DNA of 64,000 nt from Diplonema papillatum. Lineage: Eukaryota > Euglenozoa > Diplonemea > Diplonemida > Diplonemidae. The notes under the pieces are model-generated. The model ran no database searches. It was not told the DNA's origin and worked only from the letters and a program-made list of their open reading frames with translations. Positions 51,255 to 60,605 of this stretch are shown here, one piece after another; the first letter of the stretch is position 1; the number at the start of each line of letters is the position of its first letter. Location: the NCBI GenBank assembly GCA_030068145.1, contig JAPJBO010000877.1, positions 31,197 to 95,196 on the forward strand, given 5' to 3'. The translations under genes were made by a program, and so were the position numbers.

Positions 51255-54200
51255 ATGAGCGCGCTCCCCGTTGTTTTTGCGGCTTGTTTCGCCACGTCGG
51301 GATCCGTTCTGTGGAGGTGGTGGGAGACCGAAGCCGGCTGCGAGGAAGATATTAAGGACTTGCAGCAGCATATCGAATGGACTTCGGGTGACAACTGCCT
51401 GAACACAGGCGACCTACAACCCGAGGACCCCGTTGCCCGTCTCGCCAAAGGGTTCACCGACGTTCCGACGGACTTGCAAGTCTTGTGCATCGACCAAGAG
51501 AGTGACTCGAATTACAATGCAATGGACGACACAGTGGTCGTCAGATTCTTCCCGTCTTCTGGTTCTGCATGTGAAGGGGAACCCCGGGGAAGTGTGCTGT
51601 TGAACAACTCCCTGTGCGGACAGACGATCGAAGTCAACGGTCTGCTGGTGGATATCAGGCTCAGCCAGTTCACCTGCTCCCGGTGTACGTGGCTGTTCCT
51701 TCGAGAGGCGCCGCCGCCGTACTTCTTCCAGGCCATCGGTATCCTCGTGTTCCTGGTGCTTTGCATCATCATCAACTTCTGCCTGCAAGACCACGTCGAT
51801 CGGTACATGAAGATCTTGCCGCCGAAGCTCTGTCCGTGTATGGAGAAACCGGTTGAGGAGAGGGGAGACGAGCTGTTCCCAGGCGTCACAGTGCGCGTCG
51901 TCGTGCGCCGGCTGCAGCAGAGCAGCAAGGACGGCGCCGCGAAGAAGGGCAAGGCGTTTTCGGGCGACGGCGGGTACGAGATCCAGCTGACGCTCCCGCA
52001 GCGGGACGACGACCTCGGCAACAGCATCCGGTCGCAGAGCCCGCGGGCTGGCGGCGGCCGGGTTGCCGCTGGGGTGGGCACCGCGCTGCCGTGGGCGGGG
52101 ACTTCGGCGAAGTTCAAACCGCCGCGGGACCCTGTGTTCCCGCGCTCGCCGAAGTCCGGCGGCGGCGGCAGGGGTGACGGGGCGCCGCACAACCTGCAGA
52201 ACCCGACCCCAACGCTATCGCTGCCCCCGCTGCGGAGTCCCCGGCGGCGTGACCGCGCGCTCACAGACTTCCAGAAGTCCCACAGCGACGTGTTCGACCG
52301 GCAATCCATCGGGTCCCCCGGGTCCCTACGGGGTCCGCTGTCGCCGGTGACCCTCGACTCGCCGGAGGCGAGCCGTGGATTGAACCGCCAGCCGACGACG
52401 CCGACCACCATCGCAGCCGCCCGACAGCCACGTTCACCCGCTGCGGACGCGTATCGGTTGCCCGACTACACCCCGCCGCCGCATGGCCACGGGCTGAACA
52501 CGTCGTATTCGTCGGTGTCGGGGCGCGGCATCGCGTCGCCGGTCGACCTAACGCCGCTTGAACAGTTCCCGGGCACCAGCGGCCGGCCGAACGCGCTGGG
52601 TCGCCGGAAGAAGGCGAGCACTCCGTCGACCCCGGCCATGGACACGCCCACCGGCGACTTCCTCCCGTTTTCGCCGACGGACCCGTTCACCGGACGTGCG
52701 GCGGAGCTGCTGTCGACGAGCCTGCGAAGGGTGACGGCGGCGGACGACGACGACCGCCCCGCGCTGCACCCGCTCTCGCCGCCTTTAATCAACACGGGCG
52801 CCGGCGACGGGTTGACCTCCCTGCAGCACATCCCGACCCCGGACGAGCCGACGAACCCGCTGGTGGTCCCGCAGGCCGCGAAACCGGCGGCGGCCGCCGC
52901 GCGGCTGCCGCGGGTTCGCTCGCAGACTGGCGTAATTGTAGACGGGCGGGTGCGGGGCGAGGGCGGCGGCGCCGGGGTCAAGCCGCCGCCGCAGGCGTTT
53001 CGGCGGGCCGACGGGGGTGCCCGGAGGCCGGCCGCGATGAGCTTGCGGGGCGCGGAAGCGCTGGCGTACGCTCGCGGGTCTCGGTCGAACGGGAGCAGCT
53101 TCAGCCCGCGGGCCTTCAGCGACGGCGGCGACGACGCCGGTGACGAAGATGACGACGACGAAGAATCCGACGGAAACGACGCATCGGCTGACCGGTGGGT
53201 CGACAGCCCGTCGGTGCCACTCGCCCGGGCTTCCCCCCGATCGTTCGCGCCCCGGCCGCGCGAGGCCGCCGTCTCCGACTACTACGTCGAGCACGCCGCG
53301 GCCGCGCCGGCGGCGCCCCGCCTCCCCCGAAAAGAAACAGCGGGCACCAAAACACTTCGTTCCCGCGAAGAAGACTTGATGCGTGTATCCTCAAACATAC
53401 ACGACGTCGAACACGCCGCGGCCGCGCCGGCGGCGCCCCGCCTCCCCCGAAAAGAAACAGCGGGCACCAAAACACTTCGTTCCCGCGAAGAAGACTTGAT
53501 GCGTGTATCCTCAAACATACACGAGAGGCAAGCAGCGCCCGAACCCGAAGCTAACACTCCCCCCCGGCCGCGCCACCTCCGGAGCCTGCGCGCCTCGGTT
53601 GCGCCGTGGGGGGTAGGCGTAAAACCACCGTTTTCACGCCCGTTCGCTGAGTGTCGCACTTCTTCAAGCGGGGCAGATTGGCGCTCCGGGAACGGGAGAG
53701 CGGCCGCGGAGACGGCGCCGGCGCGGCGGCGCGCGAGGAGCCGCAGCCCGTCTCTCCGCGTGTCTCGCGTCTCCTCTTGTGCCGCGGCCCCTGGAAACGG
53801 GGGGCGGCGGGGGGGTGGAACGGCGCGCCGCGGGTCGTTGGCGGCCGGCGAAGCGCGGGCGCGGCGGCAGCAGCAGCCGCGCCGGCGGGCGAGGAGCCAC
53901 AGCCCGTCTTATTCCTGCGTCTCCTGCTCCGGGCGGCACACGCGGCCAGCCCGACGCCGGCGAAGGGACGAAGCAGAGGGGGTCCTCCTCCGTGCTGGAT
54001 ACGATGTCAACGCGACCAGCCACCGGTTGTTCCCCCCCCTGAGCAACCCGGTAGAGGTCCTTCGGGCTGGCCACGATGTGTACGGCACAACGTCCAGCCT
54101 TCAATCCCCCGTGAGCAACCCCGTAGATGACCTTCGTGATGTGCACGGTACGATGTCCAGCCTTTGGTCCCCCCTGAGCAACCCTGTAGAGGACCTTCGT

Positions 54201-56366
54201 GCTGGTTACGATGTGTCGTCCATCCTTCAATCCCCCGTGAGCAACCCGGTAGACGACCTTCGAGCTGACTACGATCTGCACGGTACGATGTCCAGCCTTC
54301 GGTCCCCTCTGAGCCACCCCGGAGAGGATCTTCGTGCTGGTTACGATGTGTACGGCACAACGTCCATCCTTCAATCCCCCGTGAGCAACCCCGTAGAGGA
54401 CCTTCGTGCTGACTACGATGTGCACGGTACGATGTCCAGCCTTCGGTCCCCTCTGAGCAACCCCCTAGAAGACTTTTGTGGTGACTACGATGTGCACGAC
54501 ACGATGCCCAGCCTTCTGTCCCCTCTGAGCAACCCCGTCGAGGATCTTCGTGCTGACTACGAAGTGCACGGTACGATGTCGAGCCTCCGGTCCCCCGGCC
54601 GGCTTTTTAGTTCCTTCAACAAGCCATCGCACCAACCCTTCGTGGACTACCACTCGGCATACAACCAGGAATACACGTCGGAAAACGACCTGAGCCGGTC
54701 CCTGTTCCTCGACCACTCCGACACGCTCAGCAACAAGCACCCGCCCGCGACGCCGACGGCCGCGGACTGCATCCCGAACACGTCCGGGAATTCCGAGAGC
54801 TCGCGGAACGCGGACTCGAAGCTCGACTTGTGCGCGACGCTGAAGTTTCCGGAGGCGGCGGAGGGCTTCACGAAGGATGCACCGTTCGACGAAAACGAGA
54901 CGACGATGTGCATCGTCTGCGGGAAGGAGGGCACCGTCGGCGAGAACAGGGGAAACGGGTTCAAGTGCTCGAAGTGCGTCGGCCGGTCACACAACCCGCT
55001 GCTGACGCGGGCCGAGCAGGCCTTCGACCGGAAGCTAGCGAAGCTCGCCGTCGAGGGCCGATTCGGCAAGTTCGCTGAGGTCGTCGGCACGAAGACGAAG
55101 GGCAGCCAGAAGTACGCGCTCGTCACCTTCCGCCACGTGTCCGCGTGGATGCGGTGCGCGGCCCTGGCGAAGCTGAAGGACGCGAACGTCATCGGACCCC
55201 TCTGGGCTGACGACGCGCCGCCGACTTTGTACGTCGAAGACGAGTCGGAAGAAGCCAAGTGGCTCTCCCTCTGCAGGTCCTGCGACTTCATCGTCACCCA
55301 CGAAGGAGACGGCACCTGGCGGGCAGTCACCATGCGCCAGCCGGTGGTCGTTTGGTTGTTGGACTCGGATGTGGTCAAAATCGCTGACTACGGCGGGCCC
55401 TTCGTGCGGGTCGCCGAGAAAACCGAGCTCCGCCGGCAGTGCGGGGAGGAGTTCCAGTCGTGGTGGAAGGACTTCGAGCTCTGCGTCGGCGAGGTTCTGC
55501 GGGTCGAAGGCGACGAATCGACGCAGAACGACAACCCGCGCGTGGTGATCGCCTTCCAGGGGAGCGCGACGCTATCGTTCCCGCTGTCGGCGCTCCGCGC
55601 CTGCACCCGGGACGAGCACGACTCGGAGTTCTTGATCACACCCCAGAAGGTCGAGAAGCGGCCGATGATGGCCGCGTTCGTGGCGAGCGCTCCGCCGCTG
55701 CTCGCCGCGAAGGGGCTGTTCCTGACCATCTTCTTCATCATTTCCGTCGCGACCGCGCTGTCGGAGGGTCATTCCGGGTCGGCCAAGAGGCACGGCGCCT
55801 GGGAGGCGTACGAGGAAGTGTACTTCAAGCTGTTCAACAGCGGGTACCCGACGCTCATGGCGGACACAGGGTCCGTCACGCTATACTTCCTCCACTCGTT
55901 CAAGCCGACCTTCGCGCAGTTCATCGCCGGCGTCGGCCGTCCAGTGGTGGTGACACTCGGTCTATCCATGCTGATATCCCTCCCCGGGATCATCACCCAC
56001 GCGCTGCCCATGGTCGTGTACTACGGATGGCTTTGGCTGCCTCTCGGTCTCATCACCAGGTACTGCATCCGGGTCATCGACAACTTCGCCCCCGTGGCCC
56101 CCGTCGTGGACCGCGCGCACGAATACGACATGTCGTACTTCCTGCGGCGCCACAAGGGGTACCTGGCTAAAGCCGGGTGCTTCTACCTGTTCTTCCGGTT
56201 CATCGCCGAGCTTCTCGCAGTGCTGTTCATCCAGACCAACTTCAACTACGCAATTTACGCCTACGAAAACGAGGGATACCTCTCCACCATTGTGGACGAG
56301 TTCAACTCGAGACAGGTGGCCTGCACGCTGGAAATGGGGTTGAAGATGGCGAGTCTCGTGTGGTGA
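51255..56366 (+). CDS. Large repeat-bearing membrane protein, 1703 codons, unknown
   Basis: The frame begins MSALPVVFAACFATSG, a likely signal peptide or anchor. Residues ~20-150 are Cys-containing and probably lumenal; a clear membrane helix follows at ~156-178 (FQAIGILVFLVLCIIINFCL). Residues ~190-910 are Ser/Pro/Gly/Arg-rich and probably disordered; they include a duplicated 40-residue block (677-756). Residues ~916-1115 are nine 20-24-residue repeats. A C-x2-C...C-x2-C zinc-binding motif is at ~1218-1243 (CIVCGKEG ... FKCSKCVG), then a ~220-residue ordered domain, and ~4 membrane helices from ~1480 to 1665. It ends abruptly at LKMASLVW; a GT just before the stop could be a splice donor, so the C-terminus is uncertain. 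Part of the middle may be unspliced intron. No family was recognised. Confidence 0.65.
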   Translation: MSALPVVFAACFATSGSVLWRWWETEAGCEEDIKDLQQHIEWTSGDNCLNTGDLQPEDPVARLAKGFTDVPTDLQVLCIDQESDSNYNAMDDTVVVRFFPSSGSACEGEPRGSVLLNNSLCGQTIEVNGLLVDIRLSQFTCSRCTWLFLREAPPPYFFQAIGILVFLVLCIIINFCLQDHVDRYMKILPPKLCPCMEKPVEERGDELFPGVTVRVVVRRLQQSSKDGAAKKGKAFSGDGGYEIQLTLPQRDDDLGNSIRSQSPRAGGGRVAAGVGTALPWAGTSAKFKPPRDPVFPRSPKSGGGGRGDGAPHNLQNPTPTLSLPPLRSPRRRDRALTDFQKSHSDVFDRQSIGSPGSLRGPLSPVTLDSPEASRGLNRQPTTPTTIAAARQPRSPAADAYRLPDYTPPPHGHGLNTSYSSVSGRGIASPVDLTPLEQFPGTSGRPNALGRRKKASTPSTPAMDTPTGDFLPFSPTDPFTGRAAELLSTSLRRVTAADDDDRPALHPLSPPLINTGAGDGLTSLQHIPTPDEPTNPLVVPQAAKPAAAAARLPRVRSQTGVIVDGRVRGEGGGAGVKPPPQAFRRADGGARRPAAMSLRGAEALAYARGSRSNGSSFSPRAFSDGGDDAGDEDDDDEESDGNDASADRWVDSPSVPLARASPRSFAPRPREAAVSDYYVEHAAAAPAAPRLPRKETAGTKTLRSREEDLMRVSSNIHDVEHAAAAPAAPRLPRKETAGTKTLRSREEDLMRVSSNIHERQAAPEPEANTPPRPRHLRSLRASVAPWGVGVKPPFSRPFAECRTSSSGADWRSGNGRAAAETAPARRRARSRSPSLRVSRVSSCAAAPGNGGRRGGGTARRGSLAAGEARARRQQQPRRRARSHSPSYSCVSCSGRHTRPARRRRRDEAEGVLLRAGYDVNATSHRLFPPLSNPVEVLRAGHDVYGTTSSLQSPVSNPVDDLRDVHGTMSSLWSPLSNPVEDLRAGYDVSSILQSPVSNPVDDLRADYDLHGTMSSLRSPLSHPGEDLRAGYDVYGTTSILQSPVSNPVEDLRADYDVHGTMSSLRSPLSNPLEDFCGDYDVHDTMPSLLSPLSNPVEDLRADYEVHGTMSSLRSPGRLFSSFNKPSHQPFVDYHSAYNQEYTSENDLSRSLFLDHSDTLSNKHPPATPTAADCIPNTSGNSESSRNADSKLDLCATLKFPEAAEGFTKDAPFDENETTMCIVCGKEGTVGENRGNGFKCSKCVGRSHNPLLTRAEQAFDRKLAKLAVEGRFGKFAEVVGTKTKGSQKYALVTFRHVSAWMRCAALAKLKDANVIGPLWADDAPPTLYVEDESEEAKWLSLCRSCDFIVTHEGDGTWRAVTMRQPVVVWLLDSDVVKIADYGGPFVRVAEKTELRRQCGEEFQSWWKDFELCVGEVLRVEGDESTQNDNPRVVIAFQGSATLSFPLSALRACTRDEHDSEFLITPQKVEKRPMMAAFVASAPPLLAAKGLFLTIFFIISVATALSEGHSGSAKRHGAWEAYEEVYFKLFNSGYPTLMADTGSVTLYFLHSFKPTFAQFIAGVGRPVVVTLGLSMLISLPGIITHALPMVVYYGWLWLPLGLITRYCIRVIDNFAPVAPVVDRAHEYDMSYFLRRHKGYLAKAGCFYLFFRFIAELLAVLFIQTNFNYAIYAYENEGYLSTIVDEFNSRQVACTLEMGLKMASLVW
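53285..53524 (+). repeat. Near-perfect 120-bp tandem duplication inside the large ORF
   Basis: 53285-53404 and 53405-53524 differ at one base that I can see (53291 versus 53411). The unit is a multiple of three, so the frame is kept. Confidence 0.97.
53990..54600 (+). repeat. Nine-unit coding repeat (20-24 codons)
   Basis: Units follow the pattern DLRADYDVHGTMSSLRSPLS-NPVE. They alternate between a GTMSSLRSPLSNPV type and a GTTSxLQSPVSNPV type, so the array grew as pairs. Two units are shortened by four codons. Confidence 0.95.
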
Positions 56367-57480
56367 TCGCCGACCACCACACTGGGAAACCGAAATGTTC
56401 CCTCCGTTTCTCGCGAAGGCCCCCCGCTGCGGGACCTCTCCGTGTTGGGGTTCGGGTCTTCGGATCCGTAGCTTCAACCGTTACCGGGCTTCGGCTCGCG
56501 AGTTTTTGCTTCGAGGCACCAGGAGTTTGGCTGGGGCGACATGCCTGACATGTCTGTTCCACGTTAAACTTCAACGACGCTGCCTTGGCCCTACGAGAAC
56601 GAAAACCACTTTCCCCTGTTGAAGCCAAGTCCGCAGCCTACCCGTGTCCACTGGAAATGGAGCTGAAAATGGCAAATCTCGTGTCCCGGGAAACCGAAAC
56701 GCATAACCGCAAGACGGCAGCCGCTCTCCGTGTTGGGGTTGGGGTCTTCGGATCCGTAACTTAAACCGATGGAGACACGAGGAGTTTTGCTGGGACGGCA
56801 TGCCTGTCCCACGTTAAACTTCAACGACGCTGCCTTGGCCCTACGAGAACGAAAACCACTTTCCCCTGTTAAAGCCAAGTCCGCAGCCTACCCGTGTCCA
56901 CTGGAAATGGAGCTGAAAATGGCAAATCTCGTGTCCCGGGAAACCGAAACGCATAACCGCAAGACGGCAGCCGCTCTCCGTGTCGGGGTTGGGGTCTTCG
57001 GATCCGTAACTTAAACCGATGGAAACACCAGGGGTTTGGCTGGGACGGCATGCCTGTCCCACGTTAAGCTTCAACGACGCTGCCTTAGCCCTACGAGGAC
57101 GAAAAACACTCTCCACCGTTGAAGCTGAGTTCGCAGCCAACCCGTGTCCACTGGAAATGGGGTTGAAAATGCTCGTCACTACCCGGGAAACCGAAACGCT
57201 TCCGCCGTCTTGCGGTTTGGCATCCGCCAAACCGCAAGGCGGCAAGCCGCCCTCCGTGTTGGAGTTGGGGTCTTCTTATCCGTAGCTTTATCCGCTAGCG
57301 GACTTCGGATCGCGATTTCTCGCCGTGGAGACACCAGTCCAGGCGGGGAGTTTGGCGCTGTGGTGGCACAGCTGTCACCTATCAATTCCTAGGGCTGCCT
57401 GCGTCCTGCGACCGCACACCTTCCACCGTTACAGCTGGGTTCGTAGCCATTTCCGCTGGAAATTGAGTTGCAGATGCGGC
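56310..57480 (+). repeat. Tandem copies of the 3' end of the large ORF
   Basis: The coding word CTGGAAATGGGGTTGAAGAT near the stop (56331) recurs in variants at about 56653, 56903, 57150 and 57456. So do TCTCCGTGTTGGGGTT, GTCTTCGGATCCGTA and GGCATGCCTGTCCCACGTTA, with a 250-bp period in the centre. The two central units are almost identical; outer ones are diverged. Confidence 0.93.
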
Positions 57481-57980
57481 GAGATTTCCACTTCGGCACC
57501 TTGCACTTGTCACTTTGAACCAAGAAAGGTAGAAAGAGGAGCAGTGACATTGCTAGCGATGGGGTAAACCCCGCAGAGTGACGGGTGGGCCTTACCCCGG
57601 CACTCGTTGCAAGCAACGGACTACTTGGTGCAAGCTAGAAAAGTAAGCAAGACACGAAGCGAAAGGGTCAACACATAATCAAGCTCCGAAAAGCATGTCA
57701 ATCAAGGGTGGGCGGGTGGGAAAGCAAATTGATTAGCCCAAACAACCCAAGTACCCTGTACGTTCAGGTGCCTCAAGGATTCCCTCGATGAATCGGGAGA
57801 CACGTCGGACGCTCCTTGAGTTTCCGCGAAGGTCCGCTTGTTTTCATGGGCAACGACGTCGCTCGGTGGAAAGACCGAAGCATGGGGGCAGACGGACCAC
57901 GATGTCGTTGAACACGCATCACCGCAGCGCACCTTCTTGGTAGGGATGAATTTTTGTACGACAGCGGATTGTTTTTTTTT
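57481..57980. other. Intergenic, no gene seen
   Basis: Sequence after the repeat array without protein-like frames. Confidence 0.4.
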
Positions 57981-57983
57981 TTT

Positions 57984-58122
57984 TTTATAAGCACCTGCTT
58001 TGTAGGAAATGCTTGAGGAGACTGCCAGTTGCGATAGATCAAAGGAGGTAAATGTGCTGTAGCCCACACGAAACACAGGTAAATCTGGGTTTAGTGGCGG
58101 GCGTAAGCGTTCAACAAACGAG
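57984..58122 (+). mobile_element. Element A, partial copy
   Basis: It starts after poly-T with TATAAGCACCTGCTTTGTAG and runs to GGCGGGCGTAAGCGTTCAAC; the right part of the element is missing. Confidence 0.85.
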
Positions 58123-58956
58123 TTGGTTGAGGTTCAAAGGACCGATATTCGGACCGTTGACGGTACGTCGGGGTTTCCGCCATCGTGACCAGTCCAGACG
58201 GCAACGCTCGAGGAACCGAGTTCATTTCCATTCGCCGTGCCTGGCCCCTTCATACGTTCTCCCATCTTCTTTCGCACAGTGGGCTGGTCAGATTGGCTAC
58301 CCAGCCAAGAAGAGTGTCGCTACCTGCGCGGCGCCTTCGAGCGCAGAAGTCTGCGTCCTGAGGGTCCGTGTCAGACCGGATGCTTCATTGTGCTATTGAC
58401 ATAATTGTGCAAAAAACATTCTTCCCCCGTCAAAAAAAAAGAGGGTTCCGAAGATTTTCTTTTTGTTTTTCAGTCTAGAAATGAAGAGAAGGAAAATATA
58501 GGAAGGGTTGGGAGAGGGTCAAGAGGCAACTTCTTTTTCGGTAGTCTACCTTTTTGGAGTTCACCCCCCGTTTCTTTTTACAGCAACGTCGCGTGCAACG
58601 TGGGAAGGAACTGCCCGCCTACGGCCCGATGCAAGATAGTGAGATCTCCCCCGTTTTTTCCTTTAGTGGGATAAACACGCAGTCTTTTTCCCTCCGAGGT
58701 TTTATTGTCGCAGACGAATCCCCGTGTGCAGCGGGCGGTGCCCACGGCACACGGCACCAAGTATCCATGCGGAGCATCAATGCCTAGTGTTCCTTCCGCG
58801 TGGAGGCACACGGAAGAGGCCTCTGCGGGGGTGCCTACCCCCGCGAGTAATAAGGTGCCTCTTCCAAGGCAGGTTTTATCTAGCAAGGTGGCCGGTGCTT
58901 CCTCACGGGCCCCGACGCACGCCGCGTCCTCCTCCAAACCCTCAATTGTCGTTCTC

Positions 58957-58988
<32 letters not shown>

Positions 58989-59850
58989 GCATGTGATACG
59001 AAGAAGCAAGGTTCGTCACGGCAGCCATCCGAGTGAAGGGAAAGAAAAATGCACATCCACAAGACACCCTACTACACGAGAAAGTGCAGCTTTCCAGGAT
59101 AGTTAACCCTGTCCCCGCGTGAAGCGTTTCAAGGGTCAACCCTTCCTTCAAAAAGAGACGACTGAATCATCCGGGGCTGTGGACATGGTCAACAGGATCG
59201 TCAATATGTCACCACTTCAGATCTCTGCATCCGGGCTGCGGAATGCTCACGCATTCCCTCGGCAAACCTGCGTAGGACCCTCTGTCCGGATCAATTTACC
59301 ACGTCTGGGATTCGGGCTCAGGGTAGCGCGCTCCACGAAGAAATAGCTGTCCTTTCGATTTTATTCTGCGCGAGGGGGTCAAGAATTCCACGCTCATGCG
59401 CTGGGCCTCTGAACCGGTGTCGTTACGCAGTCATAGCCGCGGTCATTTCGTCGTGATCTGGGCATGTCCCCTCGCCAACCAGCACGGCGTCGAAGGTGCG
59501 TTCAGCGAACTCCTACCTCCTCAGCCTGGAGCTGGAACTTGCCACCGGGCCAAGTACGGCGTCGAAGGTGCGTTCAGCGAACTCATACCTCCTCAGCCTG
59601 GAGCTGAAACTTGCCACCGGGCCGATCGGGAGCCGACAAAACCGGCGCTGCAAAAACGCAGTGTCCGGACTGTTGAGCATGAAGAAGCACCGCTTTTAAG
59701 CGCTTGCGGGACGCCTGCAAGTCAGAAGCGCTAAAATGACGTAGGCGTACCGTGTTTTCAGGGTTGATCAGATTTTCTATCGCGGAAATGAAGCAGGGTA
59801 AAATCAAGGGGAAAAGCAACCGGAAACACACACACACACACACAAACAAA
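58123..59850. other. Intergenic, no gene seen
   Basis: A (CT)n run lies at 58963-58986. A ~73-bp direct repeat lies at 59488-59628 (GGCGTCGAAGGTGCGTTCAG, twice). No protein-like frame is seen. Confidence 0.5.
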
Positions 59851-59986
59851 CCGAAGCGCCTGTTTTGTAGGAAATGCTTGAGGAGACTGCCAGTTGCGAT
59901 AGATCAAAGGAGGTAAGTGTGCTGTAGCCCACACGAAACACAGGTAAATCTGGGTTTGGTGACGGGCGTAAGCGTTCAACAAACTT
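59851..59986 (+). mobile_element. Element A, partial copy
   Basis: It is close to the 57984 copy (TTGTAGGAAATGCTTGAGGA ... GGGCGTAAGCGTTCAACAAA) and preceded by a short (CA)n. Confidence 0.85.
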
Positions 59987-60059
59987 GGCCATTTGACAAG
60001 CTCAAGTTGGCTGCGTCCCCGAGTGCTCGTCTATGCTGCACCGAAGGGACCACATCTTT

Positions 60060-60255
60060 TTACAGAAGCGCCAGCTTGAAAGGAAATGCTCGACGATGCT
60101 GCCCCGACAAAGAACAGAAGGGATCCCAAGTACTGTAACTACCGAACGGACGTGAGGTCTGGCGGGTCTACCCCTACACGACAAATCACACAAACACAAC
60201 AGGTCAAAGTCCTGAGTGAGAAAACAACACACAGTGGTGTAAGCGAAGAACAAAT
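60060..60255 (+). repeat. Dispersed ~230-bp repeat, copy 2
   Basis: Partner of 21115-21345 in the same orientation. Confidence 0.85.
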
Positions 60256-60459
60256 CAGATTGTGTTTGTATAGTATTTGCCCCTTACCTCTGAATTTCCT
60301 CCCTTCCATTCAGAGTCGAAGCAGCTACGTCGAGTATTTTTGTATGCGCAATTTAACGGAGGGCCCTTCTTTATTGGGTCCACCCATCTCTCCCCTTCCC
60401 CACGAGAAGTCCTGTGAGGAAGATGAGACCGCTGTGATATGAGGGCCGAACACGGGGCA

Positions 60460-60605
60460 TTCTACTTATGGTCGGGACGATTCCAAGGATTGACAGATTG
60501 AGAGCTCTTTCTCTCGATGAATGCTCTCGTGCATGGCCGCTCCTGGTTGGTAGGAGTGATTTGTCAGGTTGATTCCGTTACCAAACAAGATCTCATCAAG
60601 AAGGC
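60460..60605 (+). rRNA. 18S rRNA gene fragment (copy 4)
   Basis: AAGGATTGACAGATTGAGAG, CGTGCATGGCCGCTCCTGGT and GGAGTGATTTGTCAGGTTGA with ATTCCGTTACC follow the same part of 18S as 31075-31220 but with more changes, so it covers the same region of the molecule as copy 3. Confidence 0.85.
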
